Shown here in pieces: positions 1 through 11,700 of a stretch of 64,000 nucleotides of DNA. Source of the DNA: Hyaloperonospora brassicae (lineage: Eukaryota; Oomycota; Peronosporomycetes; Peronosporales; Peronosporaceae); the NCBI GenBank assembly GCA_947650285.1, contig CANTFL010000148.1:124001-188000 (forward strand), in the 5' to 3' direction. The first letter of the stretch is position 1, and each line of letters begins with the position of its first letter. The notes beneath the pieces were generated by a model. It was not told the origin of the DNA. It saw only the letters and a program-made list of their open reading frames with translations, and searched no databases. Made by a program: the position numbers and the translations under genes.

Positions 1-72
1 CTGATGGATTTTTCTCGGTTAATGTGGAGTCTAGAAACCGACGAAAGATGTCAACATTCTCCAAGGCGCACG

Positions 73-531
73 CTATTTATTCGTCGTTCCGGCAGTAAAC
101 AGCGGTATCATCGACGTATTCACAATTTTTAAGCTCCACACACTAACCAACTGCCTGTAGCGTAATACAATCATAATTTCGAAACGCTCGCAAAGATCTG
201 TGTAAGGGATCATGCGCAAGAACATAAAGAAAAGAAGCCAAGGGACACCCCTGTCGGATGCCACTTTGTACCGAGATCGGACAAGACAAATACCTGTTTG
301 CCATAAACCGACCCGAAGTGCCGAGGTGCAAGATTCCACCATTGTAACAAACTTGTCGGGGACACTACTCCAGCGTAAAGATTCGAATAGAAAAATCCTC
401 TCAATGAAATCATACGCTTTCAAGATGTCGAGCAGTGTCGCGACTGGCTCACAGCCCTCTTTCATTGTTGATGCTACATGTTGAGCAGCTAAGAGTGAGT
501 CGATAGCCGTTGTGATCAATTGGCCCGGCAC
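73..531 (-). pseudogene. LINE reverse transcriptase fragment, frameshifted
   Basis: The frame covering 73-531 begins with a LLDILKAYDFIER segment, which matches the DxxKAYD motif A region of LINE reverse transcriptases. Lower down, a second frame (143-331) carries VQSGIRQGCPLASFLYVLA, the SGIRQGCPL(S/A)P block that is diagnostic of LINE-type RT. The two conserved blocks lie in different frames, so at least one frameshift separates them. The catalytic YxDD box was not found in what remains. Family call is firm; the gene is non-functional. Confidence 0.8.
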
Positions 532-1757
532 AAAACCGGTCTGGACTGGGTCGAGAATTTCCGTTAATTATCTTCTTAACCGATAGGCAAAAACTTGGTG
601 TATATTACGTAGTTTGTATTCTGCAGAAAACTGGACGACGATCGACAGGTTTCGCAGCCGCGGTTTTCTTACGCAAGCACTTCACGTTAGCCGTACAGAA
701 TGACACCGGCACCACGCCGGCAAAGTACCAGACAATGTATCAACGAGTCGAAATTGGAATGAGTGCGGTAGCGTTGTCGCGATAGAAGTCATGTCCAAGA
801 TCGTCCGGACCGCAAGCTTTCCTTCTCTTTCATTTTCATTAGGCCATAATAACTTCTACCTCGGTAATCTCAGATGTGATCTGGACACTTAACCCAGTAT
901 ACTGAAAGTGTTGAATACCTTCGAGATATGTACGAGAGCACGCAGTGGAGATATTCGTCTGTTGCATGATTAAGCGCCGCCCCGTCGCCATATCCTCAGC
1001 GAGCTCATAGGACCGATTTGGTCCTTGGCAGGCAACACCACCTAGGTCGGTAATAGTGTTTTCACAAAATTTGGTGGAAATGCGATCGAAAAACGTTTTT
1101 GGGGGAGCGGTTGTGGTGATGCAGATGAGTCCGCATAAGTTGTTTTCACTTCACGTGTTGTCGAATTATGCTACATTGTGCAACTTGATCGCTTACCAGC
1201 GCGACAGCAGGTCTAGGATAAATTGCCGTTGTTGAGGGGTGGATAGAGCTTCGTTAAGACTAGTTAAATGACGGGCGAGTCGTTGACGATAGGACTATGT
1301 CATAGCCTGATTGGTACTGCGGTACTCCTGTAGCAGGCTTATTTGCAGATTAATCTTATGCTGCTCCACCACAGTGTCAGATTTTTTGTCCCGTGCGTCT
1401 CAGGTTCTTACCTCAAAGGGACAGAAAGCTTTTATCCGACGCGACGTTGATAAAGTCGGATGCGGTACGAGAAAAGGTCTTCCTTCGGCCGAAAGGGACG
1501 GGATATACGTTACGAGCCCACCTCACCGTAACAAGACTCCCCGGATCTGCTATACTTACCGTCACCCCGTTGTGATCCGAGGGCGGTCCCGCGACACTGG
1601 TAGCGATATGGCGATTCCAATCTCAATAGGCCGAGGTTATTCAAGATTAATCCATTTTAATGCTCGCGAAATAACATTCAGCCGTAGTGTAAAGTATGTG
1701 TGAGTCCGTCGGTGATATTCAGCCTCAGTTCTTTTATATTGGGCTGGTGATGCATCC

Positions 1758-2117
1758 TTAAATAGAGCATTCAACATCACCTATTGAAAAAATCAACCTT
1801 TTTAGGGCTGTAGAAGCATGTCTAGTTTGACTAGTCGAGCTTGACCGATCTGTGTCATTGTAGAGTGTACAATTAGAGTCCCCAGGAAGTAGAATCCTTC
1901 CGTCATAATCTCCAATTTGTGTGGTAAGCGAAGATAAACAATTTTCTCTGGTGGCACGATGGGTAGGAGGGTAAACCTTAAAAAGTAAGAAAGTGGTAGC
2001 TGGTCCGTGCACGGTCCCTGCCATCCAGTGACTTGTCCACAACTTTGATTTACATGCATTAATGGATGTCTCAGGGGAAGCATATATTAGTAATGCGGCA
2101 ACCCCGGCAGTTTGCAT
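1758..2117 (-). pseudogene. LINE endonuclease (exo-endo-phosphatase) fragment
   Basis: The minus-strand translation contains VYPPTHRATRENC, like the VYAPxxxxER block of APE-type endonucleases. It is followed by a GRILLPGDSNCTL segment equivalent to the GDFN metal-site motif, with Phe replaced by Ser, and then by a NDTDRSSS segment typical of oomycete LINE endonucleases. It is 119 residues long with no start or end matching a complete domain. The mutated GDFN and the absence of the remaining catalytic blocks make it a relic. Confidence 0.65.
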
Positions 2118-2200
2118 TAGTTATTCCGTCCAAAATGGCAGAGGTCGATTGTCAGACATGTACAATTCCTAGGGTCTCGCATACCGCTGCTGAAGCGCGT

Positions 2201-2742
2201 GTCCTTCTTCTTTCATGACATAGGTCTCTTGTAAAAGAACTACATCGGGTGGGACACCGTCCTAGTGTAGGCGAAAGTTTGTTAACCAGTCGTCAACTAG
2301 CGTGGTCTTTGGAAAACAGCCACGTTTTGCGTGCGAACAGCAATTGGTTTGTCGATATGATAAAAGTGGCGACCGGACTTTTGAAATTGACGAAGTACTC
2401 GTCGATTGGCGACACCAATGGGTCAGAAATCACTAGCATCTGAAGTGTTCGGTGTCACAGTCGACAATGGATGTGTACGAACGTTTATAGCGTGTTAGCA
2501 ATGCCTCATCGAATAAAGTGATTCGGCGATTTTGTTTGAGGATTGGGGATCCTTTAGCGTCAAGTCGGTAACGCTGAATTATTAAGTTCCGAATGCGCGA
2601 TGGCCGACGACCAGCTATAGTTATACAGGATGAATCGTACCGCTGCCCGAAGTAAGCTGGATGTACGATGTAGTGACAACTTATCCGCTTGCAGCTGAAA
2701 GTGATATAGTAGTTTGTTAAATATGTATTACAATAGTTTCAA
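2201..2742. other. No recognisable gene
   Basis: Only one open frame longer than 60 codons is present (2249-2443, plus) and it shows no recognisable domain. I see no repeat or RNA structure. It may be the remaining 5' part of the neighbouring LINE, but nothing supports that directly. Confidence 0.5.
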
Positions 2743-3340
2743 CGTAAAAACACAACATTCGCCGAGCTTAGTCGGCGCAACGGGCTGGTGCGTGAAAGTC
2801 AATTACCTTCGCGGTTCTCCTCTTCGGGTTCAGTTGTGGATCTCGCCTAGCCGAATACCTCCAACCACTCACACTCCTTTACAGAAGACTGCCTGACTTC
2901 AGCAGCCTTCAAACCTCTCAATTTCTGTATATTCACAACAACGGGTGGAAGTCGACGCAGTACGCGCTTTACAGCTCACAGGGCGCAGTGTACGCCCGAC
3001 TAGAAGAACCACGGTGCCCTTGGCTGAGGATCACATACTCGTCACTCAGGCAAGTCTTAAAAAACGGGGTCTTCCCTTCAGAATCTCCGGCTCGTCGTTG
3101 ACGAGATTTACAACGGTTCCTTCACTGAAATTAACCGGCTCGTCGATGACGAGACTCGTTCTTTCGCTAGTAGCGAGCGCTGCCCAACCCGGGACTTCCT
3201 AAGCTTTGGCGCTACCAGTCGATACCTCTACAAGCTATTCCCCTCGAGGTTCGACGGCAGGCATAGTCTAGCCCACGCAGGGGCTTAACGTAAGTGTACG
3301 CGTGTCTTGGACTTAGAAAATTCTACACTGTATTGATTTA
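2743..3340 (+). repeat. LTR-like repeat, copy 1 (plus orientation)
   Basis: This segment is a diverged copy of the reverse complement of 8463-9101. Shared landmarks in order are ACACAACATTCGCCGAGCT, CACCTCCAACCACTCACA (allowing mismatches), a CAGAAGACTGCCTGA block, GGGCGCAGT.TACGCCC, tandem CCGGCTCGTCG-type units, CGAGGTTCGACGGCAGGCAT and CGTGTCTTGGACTT.GAAAATTCT. The likely 5' end at 2743 reads CGTAAAAACAC where the other copy has TGTAACAACAC, so the terminal TG is mutated. The family looks like a long terminal repeat of an oomycete retrotransposon. Because the second copy is inverted, this is either a solo or rearranged LTR, or the end of a different insertion. Confidence 0.65.
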
Positions 3341-4340
3341 TCGCTTTTGCTAAATCGCAGAGCCATTTTGATTGGATCTCTGTCCTTCCCTCGTTTTAAT
3401 ACAATAAAGTGATGAATCTATCGTTCTATCTTCTTGCATTCTGCACAGTAACTGGAGGCCGCCGACACTTGCGTCGCCGACAACTGAGTTGCTGAAAATT
3501 TAGTCGCCGACACCGGTTCACTCAACTCCACAATGCTATCGAGAGTTTAACAATATATACACCGCAACTGGATCAGTCGCGATACGAACCTTAAGGGCGA
3601 CTGTCTCGATCATTCTTTTCGCCGCCACTTTTGTTTGTCAATCCGGGCTGTCTTCGCTATAACATGGTACAAACCGCCATGATGTTGATCTCCTTTCTTT
3701 TCGTTGCGACTGTAAACTTGTGATATGGTCAACGTTGTGTCTTCTGTTGTCGATTTCAGTCTGTCGACGACCCACCGTTGCCGACTAGCCTCACGAGAAA
3801 AGGCTGAGATCTGAACCTCTGTCATCATCCACGCTTGCTCCGTCGGCTCCGTCGATAGTCGAAGGGACAACGCGTCACCTGGAACCATCTTTGTTGTCGA
3901 CTACGTCCGTGCGGGAGTCGTCGCGCGTTGAAGTATGTGCTGCAAACATCGTCTTCCTGTGATCCTTTGCGACTAGTATCGTAGTGGTTCCAGCTCGACA
4001 GTCGCTGACTCTTAGTTGCCTCTGTTTTGACTTCGTGCTTTAATATCTCTAATCAATTCATCTTTGTATCTGTGCATGCAATCCATCTTGACTCATGAAA
4101 TCGGTTGAAGATGGTCCGGGTGGGAGATGAGTGTTATCCCACGAACCACTTTTACCAGTAACTCTTATCTATGTGATATCAAGCAGGCAGAGATGAGAGA
4201 GAAAGCAACTGCGTCAATATTGCACAAGGTACATGTAAGAAAGAGATTGAATTACTCAAATGTATTTCATAAAGGGACGGCTCATCGAGTCGAGATGCCC
4301 GCATGACGGAATATCCAAGGAAGTTAGATGTCAGTGACGA
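3341..4340. other. Degraded repeat sequence between LTR copy and gag-like frames
   Basis: No intact gene. Short GCCGACA-type repeats occur around 3463-3520. One minus-strand frame (3610-3888, 92 codons) has no recognised domain. No primer-binding site next to the LTR-like copy was convincing. Confidence 0.4.
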
Positions 4341-7300
4341 TCACCATAGGCTCTTCAGGTCGCGAAGTAGAACGCTGAGTGACCGCGGAGGCACAATCTG
4401 CTTGACACGAATATTCTCAGGAATGGGTGCAGCAAGGCTACCAGCAGGAGTATCGGGTTCGTTCAAATTGACGTCTTCGACAATACGAGACACCACATCG
4501 CTCTCGGCAGCACCCGACGGCACGAATACGGGGAACTCAGGATGGCGTGGCCTGAAGCAATTGTTGTAGGGGTAATTTGCCAGCCGATTCAACCACCACT
4601 CTCGCCATGGCTCAGAGGCATCCAACGCAACGAGCTCGGCAAACCAGTCAGGCCATAAAGGATTCCATGCGTGACTTACGAGCGGGTAGTGAGGTATCGA
4701 TGGTTCGAAACTAAGCTAGGGATAGAGAGCAGGGGCCGGCTCGTCAGGCATACGCGAGAATATTGCTTCGTTCAAGACACAGTTAAGGGGCTTTTCAGCT
4801 ATCTGGAGGAGGTCTCTAATACTCTCGCGAGCGGCGGAGCATTTTGACCAAAGTGCGAAAATTATGCTCACGTCAGCAGTCGACCGGTTGGAGTCCAAAT
4901 CGGGGTGCATTCCCACCAAGACGCTGGAATCGACGAGCCAATGACTTACTTCCCACAAGGCGACGTACATCTCCAACCGAGAATTAACAGTCTCATCGCA
5001 GTCGAACTTATGACCGAACCCGCGATATCGGCCCCAGACGTCACAGACAGCATCCAGCATACTGCTCGACCGAAGATACCGTTTGAAAGACGAGAGTCTG
5101 GCTTGAGCATCAAGAAGACGAGCCGCAGACACATTAATAGGTGAGTCCGTGGATATATAATGATAGTCACCTGGCAGGGGTGATACGGGTCGAACACGTC
5201 CATCATCGCTCGAAGCGAAGACATCGAGACGGGAGTAGACGCGACAACAGGCCGGCCATGGATGTCCTCCATGTGTAGAGGCGACCTAGAGGCAGTAATT
5301 TAAGCCCAACATCGAGCCGAATCTGAATGGTGAAACGTGATGTAAATAATCTGCCGCATCGCTAGCGTATGACGAGAATCGCGTGCAACTGCCTGCTCCG
5401 CACGGGTGCGGAGAACCGCAAGGGGAATACACAGCGAAGTAGGCAGTTCCGACACCACAGACTCAGGAACGGAAGATGCGACAGTGGTCTCAGGCGCTTC
5501 ACTAGCCTCCAGAGAAGACGCGCTTGATCGAAGAGTCGACACCGTGAGGCGCATCTTGAGACACAGTGGAACAAGGTCCAGGTGAAGGAGTCTTCCGGGA
5601 ACGTATGGCGGGTGTAGACGCGGACGAACGACTCGACTTGCGCTTCTTCGCCGGCTGCACTGGACCGCCGTAGTGTCGACAAAGCCTGGCGGCGATGAGG
5701 TCGCGAGGACGGAAGCCAACGCTGGAGTCTACGGGAGAACCGAGAAAAGCATCTTCTGGGACACAGAAAATGACGTCAGTGAAAACGACGTGGTCGCCGA
5801 CGCCGATCCAGATACTTTAGGAACAACTCGTCGAGATCTAGCTGACACAGGTAGGTGAAGAACACGACCTCGATCTCGAGAAGCGCGTCATCTCACGGCG
5901 GCCGAACTACGTGGCAAAGGCACTGGGTCCATAACTGCAGAAGCTGGTCCTGTAGTCGACGATCCTGATGTGAGACTTGGTGAGACAGGAGTCGAGGGTA
6001 AGGACGCAGACACAGTCACTGACGTTGACCCAGACACCGGGACAACAACGTGTCGAGATCCGGCTGACGCAGTTGGATAACAAACACGACCTCGACTTCG
6101 AGGAACACGCGACCGCACGACCACCGGACTACCTGGAGAAATCCCTAGGATAGGCAATTGGCGGTTCTTAGTACCTCTCCAGGTTTAACAGTCCGTCACA
6201 ATCGTCGAAAGCAGGGACGTTACAGGCAAAGTCAAAAACGACCATTATCGCCGCTTGTATCCGACGGATCAACCAAACAATGAAGAGGAAAGATAAGGTT
6301 CAGCGCAGTCGACAACGGTTGAACGGACGAATAGATTGGTCCCGACGAGCAAGACGACTAGGCCTGTGTAACCGGGGACGACGGTGCACTCAATGCTTCC
6401 TCGGGAGACATTTAGTCACGCGAAGGAGATGCAGGTGGCGTATACTGCAGGTGTTTCATACGCGAGATGGTCGACGGCGACGAGGATGAGGGTGCCGGAA
6501 GGCGGTCGATAGGAACAGAGTCCATTAACGAAGAACGAGTGTCGCTGGGCGAAAATTCACTCGACAATGATCCGATCGAATCGATCCGAAGAGATAACAC
6601 TTGGTAAACCGCCGTCGATCCGAGTGAGATGAAGTCGGAAAATGACTGAGCGAGAAGGCGACACAAGCGAGAATTCAAATCAAGCTCGCTCGGGTTCAAA
6701 CCTGGAGCGTCGATGCCGGTGAATGTCGCAAAAGCGAGACTGGGATTAAGAGGCCACGGAACGCGATAATGCCGAAGTCTTTTCCACAAGCCGGCGATCA
6801 CGCGGCAATGGTCTTCAATGAGTTTTCGGGCAGCATGCAAGGCATGGTCATCGTCATTTCACATGGCCGTGAAATCTTCTTGCGAATTGCAGTAATTTGT
6901 CGTCGCGACTACGTGGATAGCTGCTTGCTGGGCTCGAGAGTCGGCGATATAACTAGTTAGTCGAGCGAGTTTACGGCCCCGCGCTTGGATCGCCACTTGC
7001 AAGCTGAAGATAATCCTCTCCACCGATACAAGTCGATCCGCGCGCTGAGCGGACACTCAAGCGGCTTCGGCCCCGAGAGTAAGGATTGGATTCTTCAGTA
7101 ATTCGATGACTCCAGCAGTCCTCAATGTAGCCGATTACCAAGTAGAAGCCTCTACCTGGGTCGGCTTCAATTGAGCACGCAAATTTAAGGGTTCGGCGAT
7201 CGCGGCCGTCATCCGTCGACGATGTGCTGCGCTGCTCCGCTCCGACTGCGCAAGCGTGGCACACAAACGAGCTGCCGAGTCCGTTTGGACGAGAGGTGCA

Positions 7301-7784
7301 ACATAACCCCACTGGTGAGGATGAACTGGTCGGGAATCGACGTGGCCTGCTGGATGGGTTGACGCGTAGACTCATCGAGCAGCGGTCGTGGCGTCTACAA
7401 TAGTGTGGCAACAATCCGCACCATTTCAACATTACGCTGCTGAGCATAGTAATCCATGCTTCTTAGCGTCTCACGGAGATCAGCAATAATAACCGAGCTC
7501 TCAACGTCGACGTCCGAGACATCGCCAAGGCGATTTCTTGAAGATGAAGATGCTTGCGAACAAGGAGCACAGGGCGGCGGCATCATCCCGGACGAGTCAA
7601 TCGACAGAGGGTCTTGGTGAGTAGGCTGCAACCAATGCAGACCCACCGCGGCTTTGAGTCGATCAGGCAAACTCGACGAATCAATGTCATCGAGCAATAA
7701 GTCGTCGGAGTCGGGAAGCAGGACGACACTACTGGAGGAAAAGTTTGTCTGGATAGGCAGGAGAATAAGAACCCCACGGATCAC
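4341..7784 (-). pseudogene. Degenerate retroelement gag-like frames
   Basis: A series of minus-strand frames runs in the same direction from 7784 down to 4341: 7784-7395, 6840-6412, 5132-4716 and 4625-4341, among others. They are interrupted by stops and frameshifts. The first is serine and acidic rich with a coiled-coil-like end. The last contains DASEPWREWWLNR followed by a proline-rich stretch. They lie directly downstream of the minus-orientation LTR copy, where gag of such an element should be. I recognise no protease, RT or integrase motif, so the call is based on position and on the low-complexity gag-like composition. A decayed host gene is not excluded. Confidence 0.4.
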
Positions 7785-8214
7785 AAGGGGTCAGCTAGAA
7801 GTGATAGAGAAGGAAAAACTAGCTCAGTATAACGCAAGCAGATTAACTGTACTGGGCGACGTATCCGGTGACTGAGTCTGAACGGTACGGTTCAACACAG
7901 AAGGCAAGGAAGTCAAACCTGCTACGGACGAAAGAGCAAGCACGACGATTCACTGCGTATAATGGGTCGGCGAAAGAGGGAGGAGCCGCTCAAGCTGGAC
8001 GATTCGTGAAGAGACAAAGACATACTGGTCAACAACACGCCAGTTAGGCTCGTATTGCGACCGGACCAGTTGTGGTTTGGGGAATTGCCGAACGTGTTAT
8101 TCCCTCATTTTGACTTGATTATATTTGTGGCGAATCCGATGAGAGAAACCGGAGATCATCGAAGTCAGCGAATGAAAACTCGACGGGCCAAGACTCGACG
8201 AGAGACGAGGGAAG

Positions 8215-8400
8215 ACTCGACGAGAGAGCAAGATAATGACAAGTCCATACCACGAGGTATAAGTATAGGATGAGGGAAGAATCGACGAGAGAGAAAGTGG
8301 ATGACTAGTCTATACCACTATGTTTAAGTATAGGAGAGGGAAGACTTGACGAGAGAGCAAGATGATGACTAGTGCATACCACTAGGTATTAGTATAGAAC
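8215..8400 (-). repeat. Three tandem ~62-66 bp units
   Basis: Three adjacent units start near 8215, 8281 and 8345. Each has CGACGAGAGAG (one with TTGACGAG), then a GATGACTAGT- or GATAATGACAAGT-like stretch, then CATACCAC.A.GT.T.AGTATAG. They differ at several positions, so the array is old. It sits in the downstream part of the minus-orientation LTR-like copy or just inside it. Confidence 0.75.
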
Positions 8401-8462
8401 GACGGGTGGGATGCAGGAGAACCATATAAGCGTCCTTTTGCAATCATGATTCGAATAATAAA

Positions 8463-9101
8463 TAATCAGTACAGAGCAGAATTTTCCAAGTCCAAGACAC
8501 GTGTGCACTTTCGAGGCAAGTACCTGCTTGGGCTGGATTATGCCTGCTGTCAAGCCTCGGGGAGAATAGATTGTAGAGATCTCGATTGGAAGCATTAAGA
8601 GTTAAGTCGGCCCGGGGCGGGCATTACTCGCTTCCATTGAAAGGTCAGTATCGTCGCACGGCGAGCCGGAGACTCAATAGACGGAACCGCTTCGAGTCTC
8701 GTCGCACGACGGGTTGGTGACAGAATAGACGGCACCGCTTTAAGACTCGTGATCGGCGATCCAGTGACTCAATAGACGGCACTGTCCAAAGACTTGTCAA
8801 GCGACGAGCCGGTGGTTCTTTCACCAAGAACACCGTAAGGCTTTCAGTAGGGCGTATACTGCGCCCGGTGACCTGTAAAAGCGTGAAACCGCCGACGTCT
8901 ACCTATTGGTACGAGGTCACAGGATTAGAGGAACGGAATATGCTAAGCTCAGGCAGTCTTCTGGAAAGGATTGTGAGTGGTTGGAGGTGTTCCTGCAAAG
9001 CGAGTCACAACTGAACCTGAAGAGGATGACCGCGAAGGTAAGTGACCCGACGTACAAGCTCAACTGCGCCGACTGAGCTCGGCGAATGTTGTGTTGTTAC
9101 A
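8463..9101 (-). repeat. LTR-like repeat, copy 2 (minus orientation)
   Basis: Read on the minus strand it starts at 9101 with TGTAACAACACAACATTC, a typical TGT-starting LTR end, and runs through the same landmarks as copy 1 at 2743-3340. It contains about three ~60-bp tandem units (roughly 8645-8820) with the theme GACTCAATAGACGGCACCG and CGTCGCACGACGAG, more units than in copy 1. The minus-strand gag-like frames begin about 680 bp further downstream, so this is probably the 5' LTR of that element. The 3' end of the LTR is uncertain. Confidence 0.7.
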
Positions 9102-9224
9102 TTAAGACTAAATTGACACAGATCTGACTAATTACTACATCACACAAAGCTACGTGTTCTTCGGGTCAACACGTTTCCACCGATCGATTTTGACATGCTC
9201 CGTTTACTCGCTAAATGACGTCAT
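9102..9224. other. Flank of LTR-like copy
   Basis: Short unique-looking stretch. The bases just outside the LTR terminus were not found duplicated elsewhere. Confidence 0.4.
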
Positions 9225-9365
9225 TCCGCTTGGTAGCTCTTTCTGTGCTCATCGATTGCCGTACAGCGTCGGACCCGTGCTCGAACAAACAAACAATACA
9301 ACGCTGCGCTGCAGCATTCGTACCCCTTGCAAAACGTCATAAAAAGGCACTTTAACTTCATACAA
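9225..9365 (+). repeat. Dispersed ~140-bp repeat, copy 1
   Basis: This shares an ordered set of landmarks with 11555-11700: a GTGTTCACGGATTG / GTGCTCATCGATTG block, a CCGTGCTCG / CCATGCTCG block, AACAAACAAACAA, CGCTG.GCTG..GC.TTCGT.CCC, and CAAAACGTC.TA.AAA.GCACT. Divergence is high. It could be a short interspersed element or an LTR remnant. Confidence 0.55.
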
Positions 9366-10159
9366 ATTCTATTGGATTCATTCCATCTTGCATTCATTCT
9401 ACTTCCAAGCCACCAGACATTCACATAGTCCACACAACAACAGAACCAGCTATACAGCCACCTGTTTCGATGATCACATCGAAACTGAATGATATGGCAC
9501 ACATCGACAAGGTTGCCGACAACACATTCGTCTGCATCGATCGCCGCGCAAAGACTGACACCTCCACCAATCTTCCAGATCATAGCCTGCTTCGAGAATA
9601 CATTGACAGTTTATTTGCAACGGGCCACCGGCTATTATCGTCCAGCAAGGTCAATTTGGGAAACTACGCAGACGATGCTGTCATACCAGTAAGCAGAAAG
9701 CCTGGAGGCATGTGCGTCTTCGCAAACACCAGCGGCACTGCTCCGAGCATCTACATGGCAACTTGTCGGCCCACCGAAGTCGCATGCTGATGTCATCTAA
9801 CTCGTACATGTGACATATTTTATGCAGTAGCTCGAAGCCATAGGGGATAGAGATAGCAGCATTGTAATAACGTCTCTTTAGTTTAGAATGCCGAAGAAGA
9901 GTGTTCGTGAGAAGGTACACATGAGTCATAGCATCATTTCAACTTGTGCTTTGTCAAGTCTCAAAACGTGCTCACTTTGCCAATCGACACAGCAATATAT
10001 ATGCAGCGGAACGATAGCTGGTTGCATGAACCTTTCTGTCTAGCCGTCCAGAAATGTCTCTGTCCACTGACCATCGCTATTCTATTACCGTTATCACGAA
10101 TAAAAACCACCCCATATGGTCGACCCATCACATATTTTGGTCTAGTCGACTTTATCGTC

Positions 10160-10381
10160 TCATTTAACTAAAATGAATATCTTGTCCCAACTTCCGCCAC
10201 TCGTGCGCTTTCTTTTTGCGCCATCAATTCCATTTTCAAGTTGGCGTACTGCCTCGTCCCAGGTCACTTCTCTAACAGTAGAAGTAGTCCATTTTCCATG
10301 ACCTGTTCGCTTAACGTTCATGCATGTCATTTTCCGTGACAACTTCGCCGCCGCTTCTCGTGCTTCTTTGTCATTTTCCAT
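10160..10381 (-). CDS. Small lysine-rich hypothetical frame, possible relic
   Basis: A 73-codon minus-strand frame, highly charged at its start (MENDKEAREAAAKLSRK), then a KRTGHGKWTT segment and WDEAVRQLENGIDGAKRKR. I do not recognise it. It lies head-to-head with the coiled-coil fragment at 10400. It could be a real short gene or a fragment of a larger one; no intron or extension was found. Confidence 0.2.
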   Translation of the reverse strand: MENDKEAREAAAKLSRKMTCMNVKRTGHGKWTTSTVREVTWDEAVRQLENGIDGAKRKRTSGGSWDKIFILVK

Positions 10382-10399
10382 TCGGCTTTACGATTCCCG

Positions 10400-10740
10400 A
10401 TGAACACTACAGCGACTCAGAACACACATAGCACTTACGAAGCAATCATGCGCTTATACAATACACTGCAACGCGCGAGCGACGTGCAAGAGCAAGTCGT
10501 TGTGCTGACGCGACTCAGTTCGCTGCGAGCATACCTGTTGAAAAAGTCGATAAAGCGCGAGACGCAGCAATCGAGTCGCAGCTTGAGATGTAAAACGAAG
10601 TACTGGCGCTCCGGCAACGCGCCGAAACGGCTGATGCCTCAAGTGCACGACTCAAGCAGCAGCTTCTAAAAGTCACACAAGATCAGCTCAAGGTCCAGTG
10701 TAATTTTGAGGTGCTGTTGACGCTTCAGCCGGGAAGATTT
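10400..10740 (+). pseudogene. Coiled-coil protein fragment with stop and frameshift
   Basis: The frame starting at 10400 reads as an amphipathic segment (DVQEQVVVLTRLSSLRAYLL) to about 10545. A second frame then takes over with KARDAAIESQLEM, a TAA stop, and NEVLALRQRAETADASSARL, KQQLLKVTQDQLKVQ, ending at a TAG near 10747. The leucine and charge periodicity spanning the frame change suggests one coiled-coil protein broken by a frameshift and a stop. No family assigned. Confidence 0.35.
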
Positions 10741-11554
10741 TTAATGTAGAAGTACGGAGGCGATGGGCGCGAACAAGACGCTTGTGCAACTTTCGGAGCA
10801 GCGAAAGAGACAAGATAAGAATGGGAAGCTATTCGCGGCGGCGCTTAAGACAAGTACGACGCCACGCAAGGGGACAATAACTAGCGAAGGTGTATGCGCT
10901 CGTATTCTTGCAGGTGCCAGGAATATTGCTGCGAGTGTGGGCGCTGAGGCTATGCTGGTTCTCTGCCGCATGGTTACCTAGTATTGCTGCTCGAGCGCGT
11001 GTTGGTGTTGCTGCAAGCATTGCTTCTACCCGTGCGCGCATTGTTGCGACTGCCGGGGTTGGTGCTCCATGGATGGTGGCGTCAGCAGTGAAAAAGCCGC
11101 GTGTGAAGACGCATAACGCTGGGCGGCGTGTATTAAACTAGACATGTTATCAGAGATATCACACGCAGGTTTTGGGCTTGATGCTTTGGAGACCCATTTC
11201 TCTCTGTTGTGTCTCCCGAAGTTTATCGCTCACCGAAGGTTTCTGAACGTGGTGTGGTTAAGGCATGGTAACAGAGTTTGTCCGAGAATTTGTTTGCGAT
11301 CCATAGTTTACCGGATCGCATTCCCTTCGTTGAAGTTTTGGAACGTGGCGTGCATTCGCAGTGATTGATGAGGACTCATTGCTCTTCTTCATCATTAAGA
11401 TTGCTTGCCGCGCGTGCTGCTGCTGTGCTTGGTCCGAACTAAGCGCATAGGTGTCGGCAGCCCTATGAAAGACAAAAGAAAACGCAGTTATGATAGAAGT
11501 TAGTGACAAAATAAAGCGTGTCATTACGATTACAATTGACTTGTTAACGTCTAA

Positions 11555-11700
11555 TCATGAGCGAATGTTCTTTCGTGTTCACGGATTGCTGCACGGTGTA
11601 GTAGCCCATGCTCGCCAACAAACAAACAAACAAACAAACAAAGAAACGAACGCTGTGCTGTGGCGTTCGTTCCCCACACAAAACGTCGTAGAAATGCACT
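11555..11700 (+). repeat. Dispersed ~140-bp repeat, copy 2, with (CAAA)n run
   Basis: Second copy of the repeat at 9225-9365. It contains an expanded tetranucleotide run of CAAA units at about 11615-11642, where the first copy has only two or three units. Confidence 0.6.

Larger units (their letters stand above)
1..2200 (-). mobile_element. Degenerate non-LTR retrotransposon (LINE), minus strand
   Basis: On the minus strand, an endonuclease-like fragment (1758-2117) is followed downstream by a reverse-transcriptase-like fragment (73-531). This is the endonuclease-then-RT order of LINE ORF2. No long frame connects them, and the intervening minus strand (532-1757) is full of stops, so the copy is dead. 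The left end may run off the window; the right limit near 2200 is a guess because no 5' end, poly(A) or target duplication was found. Class assignment rests on the two fragments described separately. Confidence 0.7.
9366..11554. other. Gene-poor stretch with small fragments
   Basis: Several open frames occur (9470-9790 plus, 9681-9929 minus, 10763-10981 plus, 10890-11141 plus) but none has a recognisable domain. The alanine-rich frames around 10770-11140 overlap on both strands and look like compositional artefacts. The only piece with protein-like character is described at 10400-10740. Confidence 0.4.

Noticed and set aside
1311..1703. 130-codon plus-strand frame
   Set aside because: Lies inside the minus-strand LINE between its endonuclease and RT; no domain, so a shadow of the dead element.
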